A stretch of DNA of 22,802 bases from CAZKEG01 sp964601575. Lineage in GTDB: Bacteria > Desulfobacterota > Thermodesulfobacteria > Thermodesulfobacteriales > Thermodesulfatatoraceae. The DNA lies in NCBI GenBank assembly GCA_964601575.1, contig CAZROA010000098.1, positions 1-22,802 on the forward strand, written 5' to 3'. The notes beneath the pieces are model-generated. The model was given only the letters and a program-made list of their open reading frames with translations. It had not been told where the DNA came from and made no database searches. The number at the start of each line of letters is the position of its first letter. Position 1 is the first letter of the stretch. Below are positions 1-6,784 of this stretch, in pieces. A program made the translations under genes and the position numbers.

Positions 1-498
1 TCCGAAACGCAAGATGAGTCCCATGGTAAGGAGACCGATGGCCCACCCGAGGGCCACAAGATTTAGAACCAAGGGCAGGATAATCAAACCGAGTTTAAGA
101 ATATTAAATGTATAGCAGAGGGCGGCAAGGAGAGACATAAGGCCAAAGGCCAGGACCACCTTGATGAGGCTTACTACTAAAAGGGCCGTAATGTATTCAA
201 CGATGGAAAGGGGAGAAACGAAGAGATTGACCAGGTTCCTGGCCCAGACGTCTTCCAAAAAAGAGACCGAGATACCTTGTTGGGCCCTCAAGAGTATATT
301 CCAGAGGATTAGGGCCCCAAGGAAGAAAGAAACGAACTCAGGGAGCCTAGTGGTAGAGGTTTCCAAATAAATGGTCACAAACCCCCAGAGCAAGAGGTCC
401 ACCGTGGGCCAATAAAAGAGGTCTAGGATGCGCGAAGGGCTTCGCCGATGGAGATAAAATTGCCTCAGGACAATGGCCCAAATCCGCCTAACTTTCAT
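1..498 (-). CDS. ABC-2 type exporter permease (3' part missing)
   Basis: This is a partial gene: reading the minus strand from the ATG at 498 gives 166 codons with no stop before the window edge. The product starts MKVRRIWAIVLRQFYLHRRS, a basic cytoplasmic N-terminus with the R-Q-x-x-L-x-x-R pattern usual before the first helix of ABC-2 permeases. Hydrophobic segments follow near residues 29-45 (WPTVDLLLWGFVTIYLE), 55-70, 105-130 and 135-160, so about four of the usual six helices are inside the window. It would form the membrane channel of an exporter together with the ATPase encoded immediately upstream. The ATPase stop codon lies 11 nt inside this gene, so the two are an operon and probably translationally coupled; I see no Shine-Dalgarno sequence of its own. 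Substrate unknown. Confidence 0.85.
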   Translation of the reverse strand, partial: MKVRRIWAIVLRQFYLHRRSPSRILDLFYWPTVDLLLWGFVTIYLETSTTRLPEFVSFFLGALILWNILLRAQQGISVSFLEDVWARNLVNLFVSPLSIVEYITALLVVSLIKVVLAFGLMSLLAALCYTFNILKLGLIILPLVLNLVALGWAIGLLTMGLILRFG

Positions 499-1216
499 GG
501 CTGATCAATCGAAAATAAAGTTCTTCAAGGTCCTTAACTCGATAGTTTTTCAATAATTCCTTTTCCGGCCCCAGGGCCATGATTCTCCCTTGATGAAGGA
601 TGATGATTCGGTCAGACATCTCTTTCATCTCTGCTAGATTATGCGAAGTATAAATCACCGAAAGTCCTTTTCTTAGGCAAAGCTCTTTGAGAAGGGCCCT
701 GGTCTTCTGGGCGGCTTCTAGATCAAGGCCGGCGGTAGGTTCGTCAAGGAGTAGTATTTCCGGGGCATTGATCATGGCCTTGGCCAGACAAAGACGCATC
801 ATCTGCCCGGAAGAAAGGTGACGGGAAGGAACATTTTTTAAGGCCTCAAGCCCAAACCATTTCAGGACCTCCTTTACCCGATGATCGGGATCAGGGACTT
901 CATAGAGATAGGCGTATACCTTGAGGTTTTCATAGACGGTAAGAGATAAAGGCAGAGAGACATAGTTAGAGGCAAAGTTGATCCTCTTTAAGATGGCGCT
1001 TCGATGTTTGGAAAGCTCAAGCCCTAAAATCTCTATCCTTCCTGAGGTCGGCGAAAGGAGGCCTAGGAGAGAATGGATAAGGGTGGTCTTTCCAGCCCCG
1101 TTAGGCCCCAAAATACCAAGGATTTCGCCTGCATAGAGTTCAAAACTTATGTTTCTCAGGACCCAGAGGCCGTTAAACCGCTTGCTTAAATTTTCTACCC
1201 GAAGGACCGATGGCAT
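488..1216 (-). CDS. ABC transporter ATP-binding protein (ABC-2 exporter type)
   Basis: This 242-residue nucleotide-binding subunit would power the permease encoded just downstream. Walker A is GPNGAGKT (residues 37-44), the signature is LSSGQ (134-138), Walker B is ILLLDEP (154-160) with the catalytic Glu159, the D-loop is AGLD (162-165) and the H-loop is His192. Length is normal for a single-domain exporter ATPase. At the Q-loop position, counted back from LTVYENL, there is Asn84 rather than Gln. As I recall, a subgroup of ABC-2 ATPases carries a non-Gln residue here together with the LSSGQ signature, so this is probably a subfamily trait. The start ATG has a modest AGAGA 5 nt upstream. The exported substrate cannot be told from sequence; resemblance to drug or polysaccharide exporters is only at family level. 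Confidence 0.93.
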   Translation of the reverse strand: MPSVLRVENLSKRFNGLWVLRNISFELYAGEILGILGPNGAGKTTLIHSLLGLLSPTSGRIEILGLELSKHRSAILKRINFASNYVSLPLSLTVYENLKVYAYLYEVPDPDHRVKEVLKWFGLEALKNVPSRHLSSGQMMRLCLAKAMINAPEILLLDEPTAGLDLEAAQKTRALLKELCLRKGLSVIYTSHNLAEMKEMSDRIIILHQGRIMALGPEKELLKNYRVKDLEELYFRLISHES

Positions 1217-1333
1217 GTATTCTCTAAAGTTTGCCGCTCAATCTACCTGATTTTTCTCGAAGAGGTAAAACTTTAATCCTTTTTTAATCTTTTCTTCGAC
1301 GATTCTTTATGATGGGCTGTTACCTACTCATTG

Positions 1334-2533
1334 ATGTTCATAAAGTACCGGCCTTCCCCACAAAAGTGTCTAGCCTTGTTGAATTTCTTTATAGCCGACG
1401 TGGCTGGTGGATTAGGTCCTTATCTGGCTGTCTTTCTCATCAGTTATGAGCACTGGACGGCCTCCCGCATCGGAGTAGTCCTTAGCCTAACTAGCGTTTC
1501 TACCCTTCTGGTACAAACCCCGATAGGTGTATGGGTGGATGAAACACCGTACAAGCGCGGTATCTTGGGAGGAGCCATAGCTGCCGTCACCCTCGCCGCC
1601 CTGTCCATCGCCTTTTACCCTGTCTTTTGGGTGGTCTCTATAGCCCAAATAATCACGGGCATCGTTGGGGCTGTTGTCGGCCCGGCCATAGCAGCCCTAA
1701 CCCTTGGCCTGGTGGGGCCGAAGAAATTTACTTCTCAAATAGGGCAAAACGAGGCCTTTAACCATGCTGGAAACCTTACCGCAGCGGCGATCATTGCCTT
1801 GGCCTCCAGATATTTTGGTATCTATTCCGTGTTCTACCTCCTTGTCCTCATGGCCATCCTGGCTTGGACATGCCTTTTGGGTATCGACAGCAAAGAAATC
1901 GATCACGATGTGGCCCGCGGATTCGAGCTTGCTCAGCCCAAAATCCCAACCGGCCTTTTGGTCGTCCTTAGAGAACCCAAAATTCTTATATTTGCCCTGT
2001 GCGTCTTTCTCTTCCATTTTGCCAATGCACCGATGCTTCCTCTTCTAGGACAAAGATTGGCTTTGATAAACAAAGATCTTGCGACCATGTTCATGTCTGC
2101 CTGTATCATAACGGCCCAAGTGATCATGATTCCCATGGCCATATTGGTGGGGAAAAGGGCCGACCGATGGGGTCGTAAACCCATCTTCCTCCTGGCCTTT
2201 GGTTGTTTACCCGTCCGAGGGCTGCTTTATACCAGGTTTAACAATCCCTATTTACTCATTTCCATCCAGGCCCTGGACGGTGTGGGCGCGGGAATCTTTG
2301 GGGCCTTGTTCCCGGTGGTTGTGGCTGATTTGACCAGAGGGACCGGGAGATTCAATGCCACCCTGGCGGCTATTGCCACCTTGCAGGGGATCGGGGTCTC
2401 TATAAGCAATGTGGTCTCAGGCTATATAGTGGACCGAGCAGGATATAATCGAAGCTTTGCTTTTTTGGCCTTTATAGCCCTGCTGGGTTTTTGGCTCTAC
2501 CTTCTGCGCATGCCCGAAACTTTAAAAAGTTAA
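1334..2533 (+). CDS. Major facilitator superfamily transporter
   Basis: This 399-residue integral membrane protein has about twelve hydrophobic segments. The MFS loop-2/3 signature appears as GVWVDETPYKR (about residues 64-74), and its duplicate between helices 8 and 9 as GKRADRWGRKP (about 275-285), the G-x-x-x-D-x-x-G-R-K pattern. The protein ends in the frequent P-E-T motif (RMPETLKS). A TTG lies at 1331 in frame just before the ATG at 1334; I chose the ATG. No Shine-Dalgarno sequence precedes it, and a TATGAT at 1308-1313 would put the transcript start within about 15 nt, so the message may have almost no leader. It converges with the cytochrome gene, the two stop codons sharing TTAA at 2530-2533. 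Substrate unknown; a small-molecule efflux role is a family-level guess. Confidence 0.9.
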   Translation: MFIKYRPSPQKCLALLNFFIADVAGGLGPYLAVFLISYEHWTASRIGVVLSLTSVSTLLVQTPIGVWVDETPYKRGILGGAIAAVTLAALSIAFYPVFWVVSIAQIITGIVGAVVGPAIAALTLGLVGPKKFTSQIGQNEAFNHAGNLTAAAIIALASRYFGIYSVFYLLVLMAILAWTCLLGIDSKEIDHDVARGFELAQPKIPTGLLVVLREPKILIFALCVFLFHFANAPMLPLLGQRLALINKDLATMFMSACIITAQVIMIPMAILVGKRADRWGRKPIFLLAFGCLPVRGLLYTRFNNPYLLISIQALDGVGAGIFGALFPVVVADLTRGTGRFNATLAAIATLQGIGVSISNVVSGYIVDRAGYNRSFAFLAFIALLGFWLYLLRMPETLKS

Positions 2534-3615
2534 TCTTTAGCCGAATGGCAAATAAAACAACCACATTCATCATTGGCTACCCCAACTTTGCAGGCATTTA
2601 GATAATCCCACCGCAACATGTCGGGATAGGGGCTCCCGTGGGCTCGATGACAGGAAAGACACATCACCAAATCCGTTCCTGGAGTAACGATGCTGCTTGG
2701 GCCGTTATAACCAGTGAGATTGGGACGGGCCACCGGTGCAAGGGGATTGTATTCGGTATATGAGGCATATTCTCCGCTGTTAGGGATGACCGCATCAGAG
2801 GGATGGCGAAGCCAAGGAGACCCTCCGGTGACTTGGCCATTTTGAACATGGAACCGACCATGACACCCGGTACAAAAGGCGGTCATGGTGTTACCCAGGG
2901 CCCCAAAACCTCCGTATTCAGTATAAGAACCACTGGTTGAACCAAGATATTCGTTGTGATCACTAGGGCTCACCGTGGCCTGCCAATCTGGATCTTCAAT
3001 CCCTACCACACCGTGCCCTTGACCAGACATATGCCCGGATAAAAAGCGAAACCAGCCTTCGTCAGCGGAATCAATAATGGTGTCAGAATCATCGGCATGA
3101 TGTTTAGGACGTAAATGACACCCTCGACAGCCGTATCTTCCTTCCAAATCGAGATCGGGATCACTGGCCCCGCTGGCCGGTCTGCTCAAATTATTATGAC
3201 ACGAATCTGTACCACAACTGCTGATGTTATAACCAGGGGCCACGGTTAAATTATCATCGTCTTCGTTCAAAAAGACGTTATGACCCTTGGTATCATCTCC
3301 GCCAAGACCCTCTTTAACCCACCAAAAATTCCCTCCAGCTAAATATTGAGTAGGAGCCGAACCTCCTCTATAGAGAACCACGGGCACTACACTACTTCCT
3401 AGTTGATAAGTAGTCGAAGAATCTTCCGAAGAGTGACAACCGACACAGTCGACCTTGGTAAGGGCTGGATTAGGACCACTTCCGGTCACCACGCTACCAT
3501 TTTGAAAATTGTGCATGGTGTGACAATTGGAACAGAGACCAGAGACGCGAGCCCAAACATTAGAGACAATAACTAATAAAAAGACCAAAAAACAGACCAA
3601 ATCTTTTATTTTCAT
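2530..3615 (-). CDS. Periplasmic seven-haem c-type cytochrome
   Basis: This 361-residue secreted cytochrome has an N-terminal signal peptide (basic MKIK, hydrophobic 5-20, probable cleavage after WA at 22). Canonical CxxCH haem sites begin at Cys28, Cys57, Cys163, Cys248, Cys319 and Cys353. One CX4CH site (C-GTDS-CH, Cys134) has the spacing known in some cytochrome c3 haems. Extra histidines (HTMH near 32-35, H171-H172, H195, H201, H220, H256) can serve as distal ligands. It would carry electrons in the periplasm; partners are not encoded nearby. Cys351 lies two residues before the last motif (CGC). The family is not one I can name. GGGGAG lies 4 nt before the ATG, but that Shine-Dalgarno sequence is inside a predicted hairpin. 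The upstream 190 bp are AT-rich and presumably hold its promoter. Confidence 0.9.
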   Translation of the reverse strand: MKIKDLVCFLVFLLVIVSNVWARVSGLCSNCHTMHNFQNGSVVTGSGPNPALTKVDCVGCHSSEDSSTTYQLGSSVVPVVLYRGGSAPTQYLAGGNFWWVKEGLGGDDTKGHNVFLNEDDDNLTVAPGYNISSCGTDSCHNNLSRPASGASDPDLDLEGRYGCRGCHLRPKHHADDSDTIIDSADEGWFRFLSGHMSGQGHGVVGIEDPDWQATVSPSDHNEYLGSTSGSYTEYGGFGALGNTMTAFCTGCHGRFHVQNGQVTGGSPWLRHPSDAVIPNSGEYASYTEYNPLAPVARPNLTGYNGPSSIVTPGTDLVMCLSCHRAHGSPYPDMLRWDYLNACKVGVANDECGCFICHSAKD

Positions 3616-3619
3616 CGGG

Positions 3620-3636
3620 CTCCCCTACACGGGGAA
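3620..3636 (-). promoter_or_regulatory. Hairpin covering the cytochrome Shine-Dalgarno sequence
   Basis: On the minus-strand transcript UUCCCC pairs with GGGGAG across the loop GUGUA. This makes four G-C pairs plus one U-A and one U-G, and it closes over the only Shine-Dalgarno sequence of the cytochrome gene, 4 nt before its ATG. The pairing is directly visible; that it regulates translation is inference. Confidence 0.45.
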
Positions 3637-3726
3637 TTGTAAAAATAATTAACACAAAATTTCTTTAGCAACTAATAAAAATTTTAAAAAGATTCTTTCT
3701 AAAATTTAAGTAAAAATTGAATATTA

Positions 3727-3750
3727 GGTCGATTTAGATCTAAAATAACC
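3727..3750. promoter_or_regulatory. Palindrome upstream of the cytochrome gene, possible operator
   Basis: A perfect 12-bp palindrome TTTAGATCTAAA (3733-3744) is flanked symmetrically by GGT (3727-3729) and ACC (3748-3750), giving a 24-bp dyad. It lies 112-135 bp upstream of the cytochrome start codon, in an AT-rich intergenic stretch. The symmetry suits a dimeric regulator, but no known binding site matches it exactly, so the regulator is unknown. Confidence 0.35.
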
Positions 3751-3809
3751 AATAAACCTAAAATTCCCTATTCACCAAGGTCTTCGGTAGGTCTGTTTTG
3801 GAAAAAGAT

Positions 3810-4514
3810 CTACTTCACACCGGTATAGAGGGTAACCACCTTGAGGGTCAGGGATCGAAAGGAAACCTCTTTAAAACCCACCTTGCGCATCAGGCTGGCA
3901 AATTCCTCTGGGGCAGGGAAAAGGGCTATGGAGCGAGCCAAGTATTTGTAAGCCTCTTCATCACCGGTAAGCCAGCCCCCTAGTCTGGAAAGGATGTGAT
4001 TTAGATAAAACCGATAGATCGGGGCAAATACAGGGGCGGTAGGGCGTGAAAACTCAAGGATCACCGCCTTTCCCCCGGACTTTAAGACACGGTACATCTC
4101 CGCCAGCCCTTGTTCCAAGTGGGCTAGGTTACGCACCCCAAAGGCCACCGTCTCTCCCCAAAAGACCTCATCTGGAAAGGGCAATCTTTCCCCGTCGGCA
4201 CATACCGGGCGAATAAAGGTCAAGGCTGGATGGGTCTCCAGGCGCTTGAGCCCGTAAGCCAACATATCCAAGCAAATATCCAAGGCCACGACCACCCGGG
4301 GGCGCTGACGGACAATCTCCTTGGCCAAAGGTAGAGTCCCGGCACAGAGATCAAGGACGGGCCCGGGGTAACGGGAAAGCTCTCTGACCGCCTCATAGCG
4401 CCACCAGTGATCGATGCCAAAACTCCCTAAGGTGTTGACCAGGTCGTATCGGCGGGTAACCCTTGAAAATTTCTCCCGCACATAGGCCTTTTTTTCACTT
4501 TGCTTGGGCAGCAT
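3810..4514 (-). CDS. menG: Demethylmenaquinone (UbiE/MenG-type) methyltransferase
   Basis: This 234-residue SAM-dependent methyltransferase would convert demethylmenaquinone to menaquinone, the last step of quinone synthesis. The UbiE signatures are clear: YDLVNTLGSFGIDHWWR (residues 23-39), FGVRNL (125-130), RVLKSGGKAVILEFSRP (142-158) and a C-terminal AYKYLARSIALFPAPEEF (188-205). Motif I reads VLDLCAGTLPLA (53-64), whereas the family norm is close to LDxACGTGDLA; a Leu replaces the last glycine of the loop. A related substrate such as ubiquinone precursor or another quinone is possible, but menaquinone fits an anaerobe. The ATG at 4514 has no Shine-Dalgarno sequence, and a weak promoter ends right in front of it. 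It is divergent from the ADP-ribosylglycohydrolase gene across only 46 bp. Confidence 0.85.
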   Translation of the reverse strand: MLPKQSEKKAYVREKFSRVTRRYDLVNTLGSFGIDHWWRYEAVRELSRYPGPVLDLCAGTLPLAKEIVRQRPRVVVALDICLDMLAYGLKRLETHPALTFIRPVCADGERLPFPDEVFWGETVAFGVRNLAHLEQGLAEMYRVLKSGGKAVILEFSRPTAPVFAPIYRFYLNHILSRLGGWLTGDEEAYKYLARSIALFPAPEEFASLMRKVGFKEVSFRSLTLKVVTLYTGVK

Positions 4515-4521
4515 AGCGGCT

Positions 4522-4550
4522 AAATTAGTAAAGACTCAAAATAAAGACAA
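4522..4550 (-). promoter_or_regulatory. Possible promoter of menG, with very short or no leader
   Basis: On the minus strand TTGTCT (4545-4550) is separated by 17 bp from TAATTT (4522-4527). Both boxes are weak. The start of transcription would fall at about 4515, directly at the ATG (4514), which agrees with the lack of a ribosome binding site. Confidence 0.3.
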
Positions 4551-4560
4551 GCGATGAAAG

Positions 4561-5538
4561 ATGAGTAAGGTCTTCCAGCAAATTAAGGGTGGCCTCCTAG
4601 GAGTAGCCGTAGGAGATGCCCTGGGCTTTCCCTTTGAGGGCCTTTCACCTGAAGAAATGGCTTCAAAACCCCTTGATAATTATTCTCCCGGCTCTTATCC
4701 CCCAGGCACCTGGTCTGACGATACCTCCCTTACCTTTTGTACGGTAGAAAGCCTCCTTGAAAGAGGTTGCCTTGACCCGGAAGACTTGGCTCAAAGATTT
4801 GTCGCTTGGCTCAAAAAAGGGCACCTTACCCCCTTTGGCCAGGCCATTGGCTTTGGTCGAACGACCACCGAGGCCATCTGGCGTTATCTCTCCGGCGCTC
4901 AGGCCTTGCTCTGCGGGGGGAAGGATGAACGCTCAAACGGCAACGGAAGCTTGATGCGCATCCTCCCGGTGGCCATCTTTTACACCTGGCACCCTTTAGA
5001 AGCCATGCTTGAAGCTGTACACCAGGCCTCCAAGATGACCCACGCTCATCCGCGAAGTCAAATGGCTTGCGGGTTCTTTGCCCTGTTGGTCAGGGGTCTT
5101 TTAAGGCCCTCTGAAACTTTATCAAGCCCCGAGAGGAAAGAAGCCTATCAAAAGACCGTTTCCTTGTTTTTGGACTTTTATCGCTATCGAAGGGAATTTG
5201 CCCCGGAACTCATTCATTTTGACCGCCTGCTCTCCCTTGGCTTTGAAGATCTTTCTCAAGAAGAGATAAAAAGCACTGCCTATGTCATCCATACCTTAGA
5301 AGCGGCGGTCTGGTGCCTGCTAAGGGGTCAAAATTTTATGGACACCCTCTCTCAGGCCTTGAAACTCGGGGGTGATACGGATACCATCGGAGCGGTTACC
5401 GGTGGGCTGGCTGGGATCTATTGGGGTCTTGAACAAATTCCCCTTTATCTGGTTGAAGGTTTGGTCAAAAGTGGCAAACTTGTGAGCTTGAGCACAAAAT
5501 TTGCCGAACGAGTCGAGGCCTTTGCCTATGCCTGTTAA
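4561..5538 (+). CDS. ADP-ribosylglycohydrolase family protein (DraG-like)
   Basis: This 325-residue cytoplasmic hydrolase has the all-helical ADP-ribosylglycohydrolase fold and would remove ADP-ribose from a modified protein, nucleic acid or small molecule. Metal-site motifs are complete: G-x-x-x-G-D-A-L-G (14-22), WSDDT (51-55), SNGNGSLMR (125-133), THAHP (160-164) and GGDTDTIGAVTGGLAG (270-285), where D272, D274 and T275 match the DraG metal ligands. Length is typical. No ADP-ribosyltransferase (DraT), nitrogenase gene or toxin lies nearby, so the target is unknown. The next gene starts inside its last codons, implying co-translation. The start has only a weak GAAAG directly before the ATG. 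Alternatives such as ADP-ribosyl-arginine versus ADP-ribosyl-serine or nucleic-acid hydrolysis cannot be separated by eye. Confidence 0.9.
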   Translation: MSKVFQQIKGGLLGVAVGDALGFPFEGLSPEEMASKPLDNYSPGSYPPGTWSDDTSLTFCTVESLLERGCLDPEDLAQRFVAWLKKGHLTPFGQAIGFGRTTTEAIWRYLSGAQALLCGGKDERSNGNGSLMRILPVAIFYTWHPLEAMLEAVHQASKMTHAHPRSQMACGFFALLVRGLLRPSETLSSPERKEAYQKTVSLFLDFYRYRREFAPELIHFDRLLSLGFEDLSQEEIKSTAYVIHTLEAAVWCLLRGQNFMDTLSQALKLGGDTDTIGAVTGGLAGIYWGLEQIPLYLVEGLVKSGKLVSLSTKFAERVEAFAYAC

Positions 5539-5971
5539 GCCCTTCGTCTCCAGGAAATGGCTCTTCTTCCTGGCTGGGACCCTTTGGTTCGCCGCAGGGT
5601 TTAACCTTTGTCTGTTGGCTTATCGTTGGCTCCACGGGCCTTGGAAGTATCTCTTTTGGTTGGCCTTGGCCACTTCCTCTCTGGTCTCCTATTTTGGTCT
5701 ACGAAGGATTGCCCACCGCAATGTCCGCTTTATCAAGAAACGACCAGACAAGACCTGTCTTTTTGCCTTCCAACCCTGGCGAAGCTATCTCATCATTATC
5801 CTCATGGTGGCCATGGGCCTTTCTCTTAGACACTCTTCTTTTCCTCGTCATTGGTTAGGCCTTATTTACACAGTTATGGGCGGGGCCTTGGCGGTAGCCA
5901 GCCTTTCCTATTTCCGCGAAGGGCTGGCCCATTTAAAAACCGAGGTAAACACCGAATCTAACCCGGGTTAA
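5528..5971 (+). CDS. Small conserved-looking four-helix membrane protein
   Basis: This 147-residue protein has four hydrophobic segments, at about 11-34, 40-58, 86-101 and 109-130, and a basic patch between helices 2 and 3 (HRNVRFIKKRPDK) that should face the cytoplasm. The motif FAFQPWRSYLIIILMVAMG resembles, from memory, small uncharacterised membrane proteins in many anaerobes; I cannot assign a function. I chose the ATG at 5528 because GAGG lies 9 nt upstream and it overlaps the end of the ADP-ribosylglycohydrolase gene by 11 nt; an in-frame TTG at 5501 would add nine residues. Coupling suggests it works with, or is regulated with, that hydrolase. Its stop codon shares TTAA (5968-5971) with the convergent TauE-like gene. 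Confidence 0.75.
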   Translation: MPVKPFVSRKWLFFLAGTLWFAAGFNLCLLAYRWLHGPWKYLFWLALATSSLVSYFGLRRIAHRNVRFIKKRPDKTCLFAFQPWRSYLIIILMVAMGLSLRHSSFPRHWLGLIYTVMGGALAVASLSYFREGLAHLKTEVNTESNPG

Positions 5972-6672
5972 GACCAAAGGGCAAGGACACCAGCAAGGAT
6001 AAGAAGACCGTACAAAAATCTTAGATACCACCCAAGGCTTAAACTTTGATAAACCCTGTGGCCGAGGAAGAGCCCAATCAAGACCAGGGGGAGAAATTTG
6101 AAATAAGAAAACCCCACCATGGAAGTAAGAAGCCCCCGGCTCAAATGAGAAAGGATCACCAATATACCCAGCACCAGAAAATATCCCTGCAAGGTGCTCT
6201 TTATTTCATTTTTCTCCCAGCCCTTTAAGGTCACATAGATCACCACCGGGGGCCCTGAAGTCATCAGGGCGGCCCCTAGGGCACCGGCCAAAAAGCCAAA
6301 GAGATACCCCCACCGGTCTCCAAGGCGAATCTTGGGTCTCGGATTGATAAGCCCCCAAAGTCCATAGGAGATAAGGATGACTCCTAAGAGCCCTTTAAGC
6401 CAGCTCTCCGGGGCCTTGGCCAGGAAATAAGCCCCGGCCACCACCCCTGGAAAGGCCCCAACAAGGAGGGAAAAGATACGCCGAAGTTCAAAATACCGCC
6501 AAAGAGACAAGAGGAGCAAGGCATTGATGGTAGTCCCAAAAAGGGCCATAAGGGGTACTACTAACTTTAATGAAAGTAGGAAAGAGAGGAGGGGGACAGC
6601 GAGTAGGGCAAAGGCAAAACCTACCAAGCCGTGCACAAAGGCGGCAAAAAGAAGAATCAATCCCTCAAGCAT
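5968..6672 (-). CDS. TauE/SafE family sulfite exporter-like permease
   Basis: This 234-residue integral membrane protein has about eight hydrophobic segments in two halves. It shows the family hallmark GFLAGALGAALMTSGPPVVI (126-145), a glycine-rich helix ending in the G-P-P turn, and a related first-half sequence HGLVGFAFALLAVPLLSFLL (14-33). TauE/SafE proteins export sulfite, sulfoacetate or related organosulfur anions across the inner membrane. That would suit a sulfur-metabolising anaerobe, but the actual substrate is unproven. No Shine-Dalgarno sequence precedes the ATG. It is the first gene downstream of the groEL terminator and appears to be transcribed alone. The convergent small membrane-protein gene shares its stop codon region. 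Confidence 0.85.
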   Translation of the reverse strand: MLEGLILLFAAFVHGLVGFAFALLAVPLLSFLLSLKLVVPLMALFGTTINALLLLSLWRYFELRRIFSLLVGAFPGVVAGAYFLAKAPESWLKGLLGVILISYGLWGLINPRPKIRLGDRWGYLFGFLAGALGAALMTSGPPVVIYVTLKGWEKNEIKSTLQGYFLVLGILVILSHLSRGLLTSMVGFSYFKFLPLVLIGLFLGHRVYQSLSLGWYLRFLYGLLILAGVLALWS

Positions 6673-6744
6673 TTGAGTTTGAATCTAACACGGGAAACAG
6701 GAAAAGGCTCTCATCAAGTAAATCTTAAAGGCGGGTTTTTAAGG

Positions 6745-6771
6745 AAAGGGGCGGCATAAGCCGCCCCCTTT
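6745..6771 (-). terminator. Intrinsic terminator of groESL
   Basis: A perfect 8-bp stem GGGGCGGC/GCCGCCCC (6748-6755 with 6760-6767) has a 4-nt loop and is flanked by AAA/TTT that extend the pairing. It lies just after the groEL stop. In the groEL direction the stem is followed by TTTCCTT, a short and interrupted U-run. In the other direction CTTTATT follows, so it may stop transcripts from both sides. Confidence 0.8.
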
Positions 6772-6784
6772 ATTAGGCTATCTC

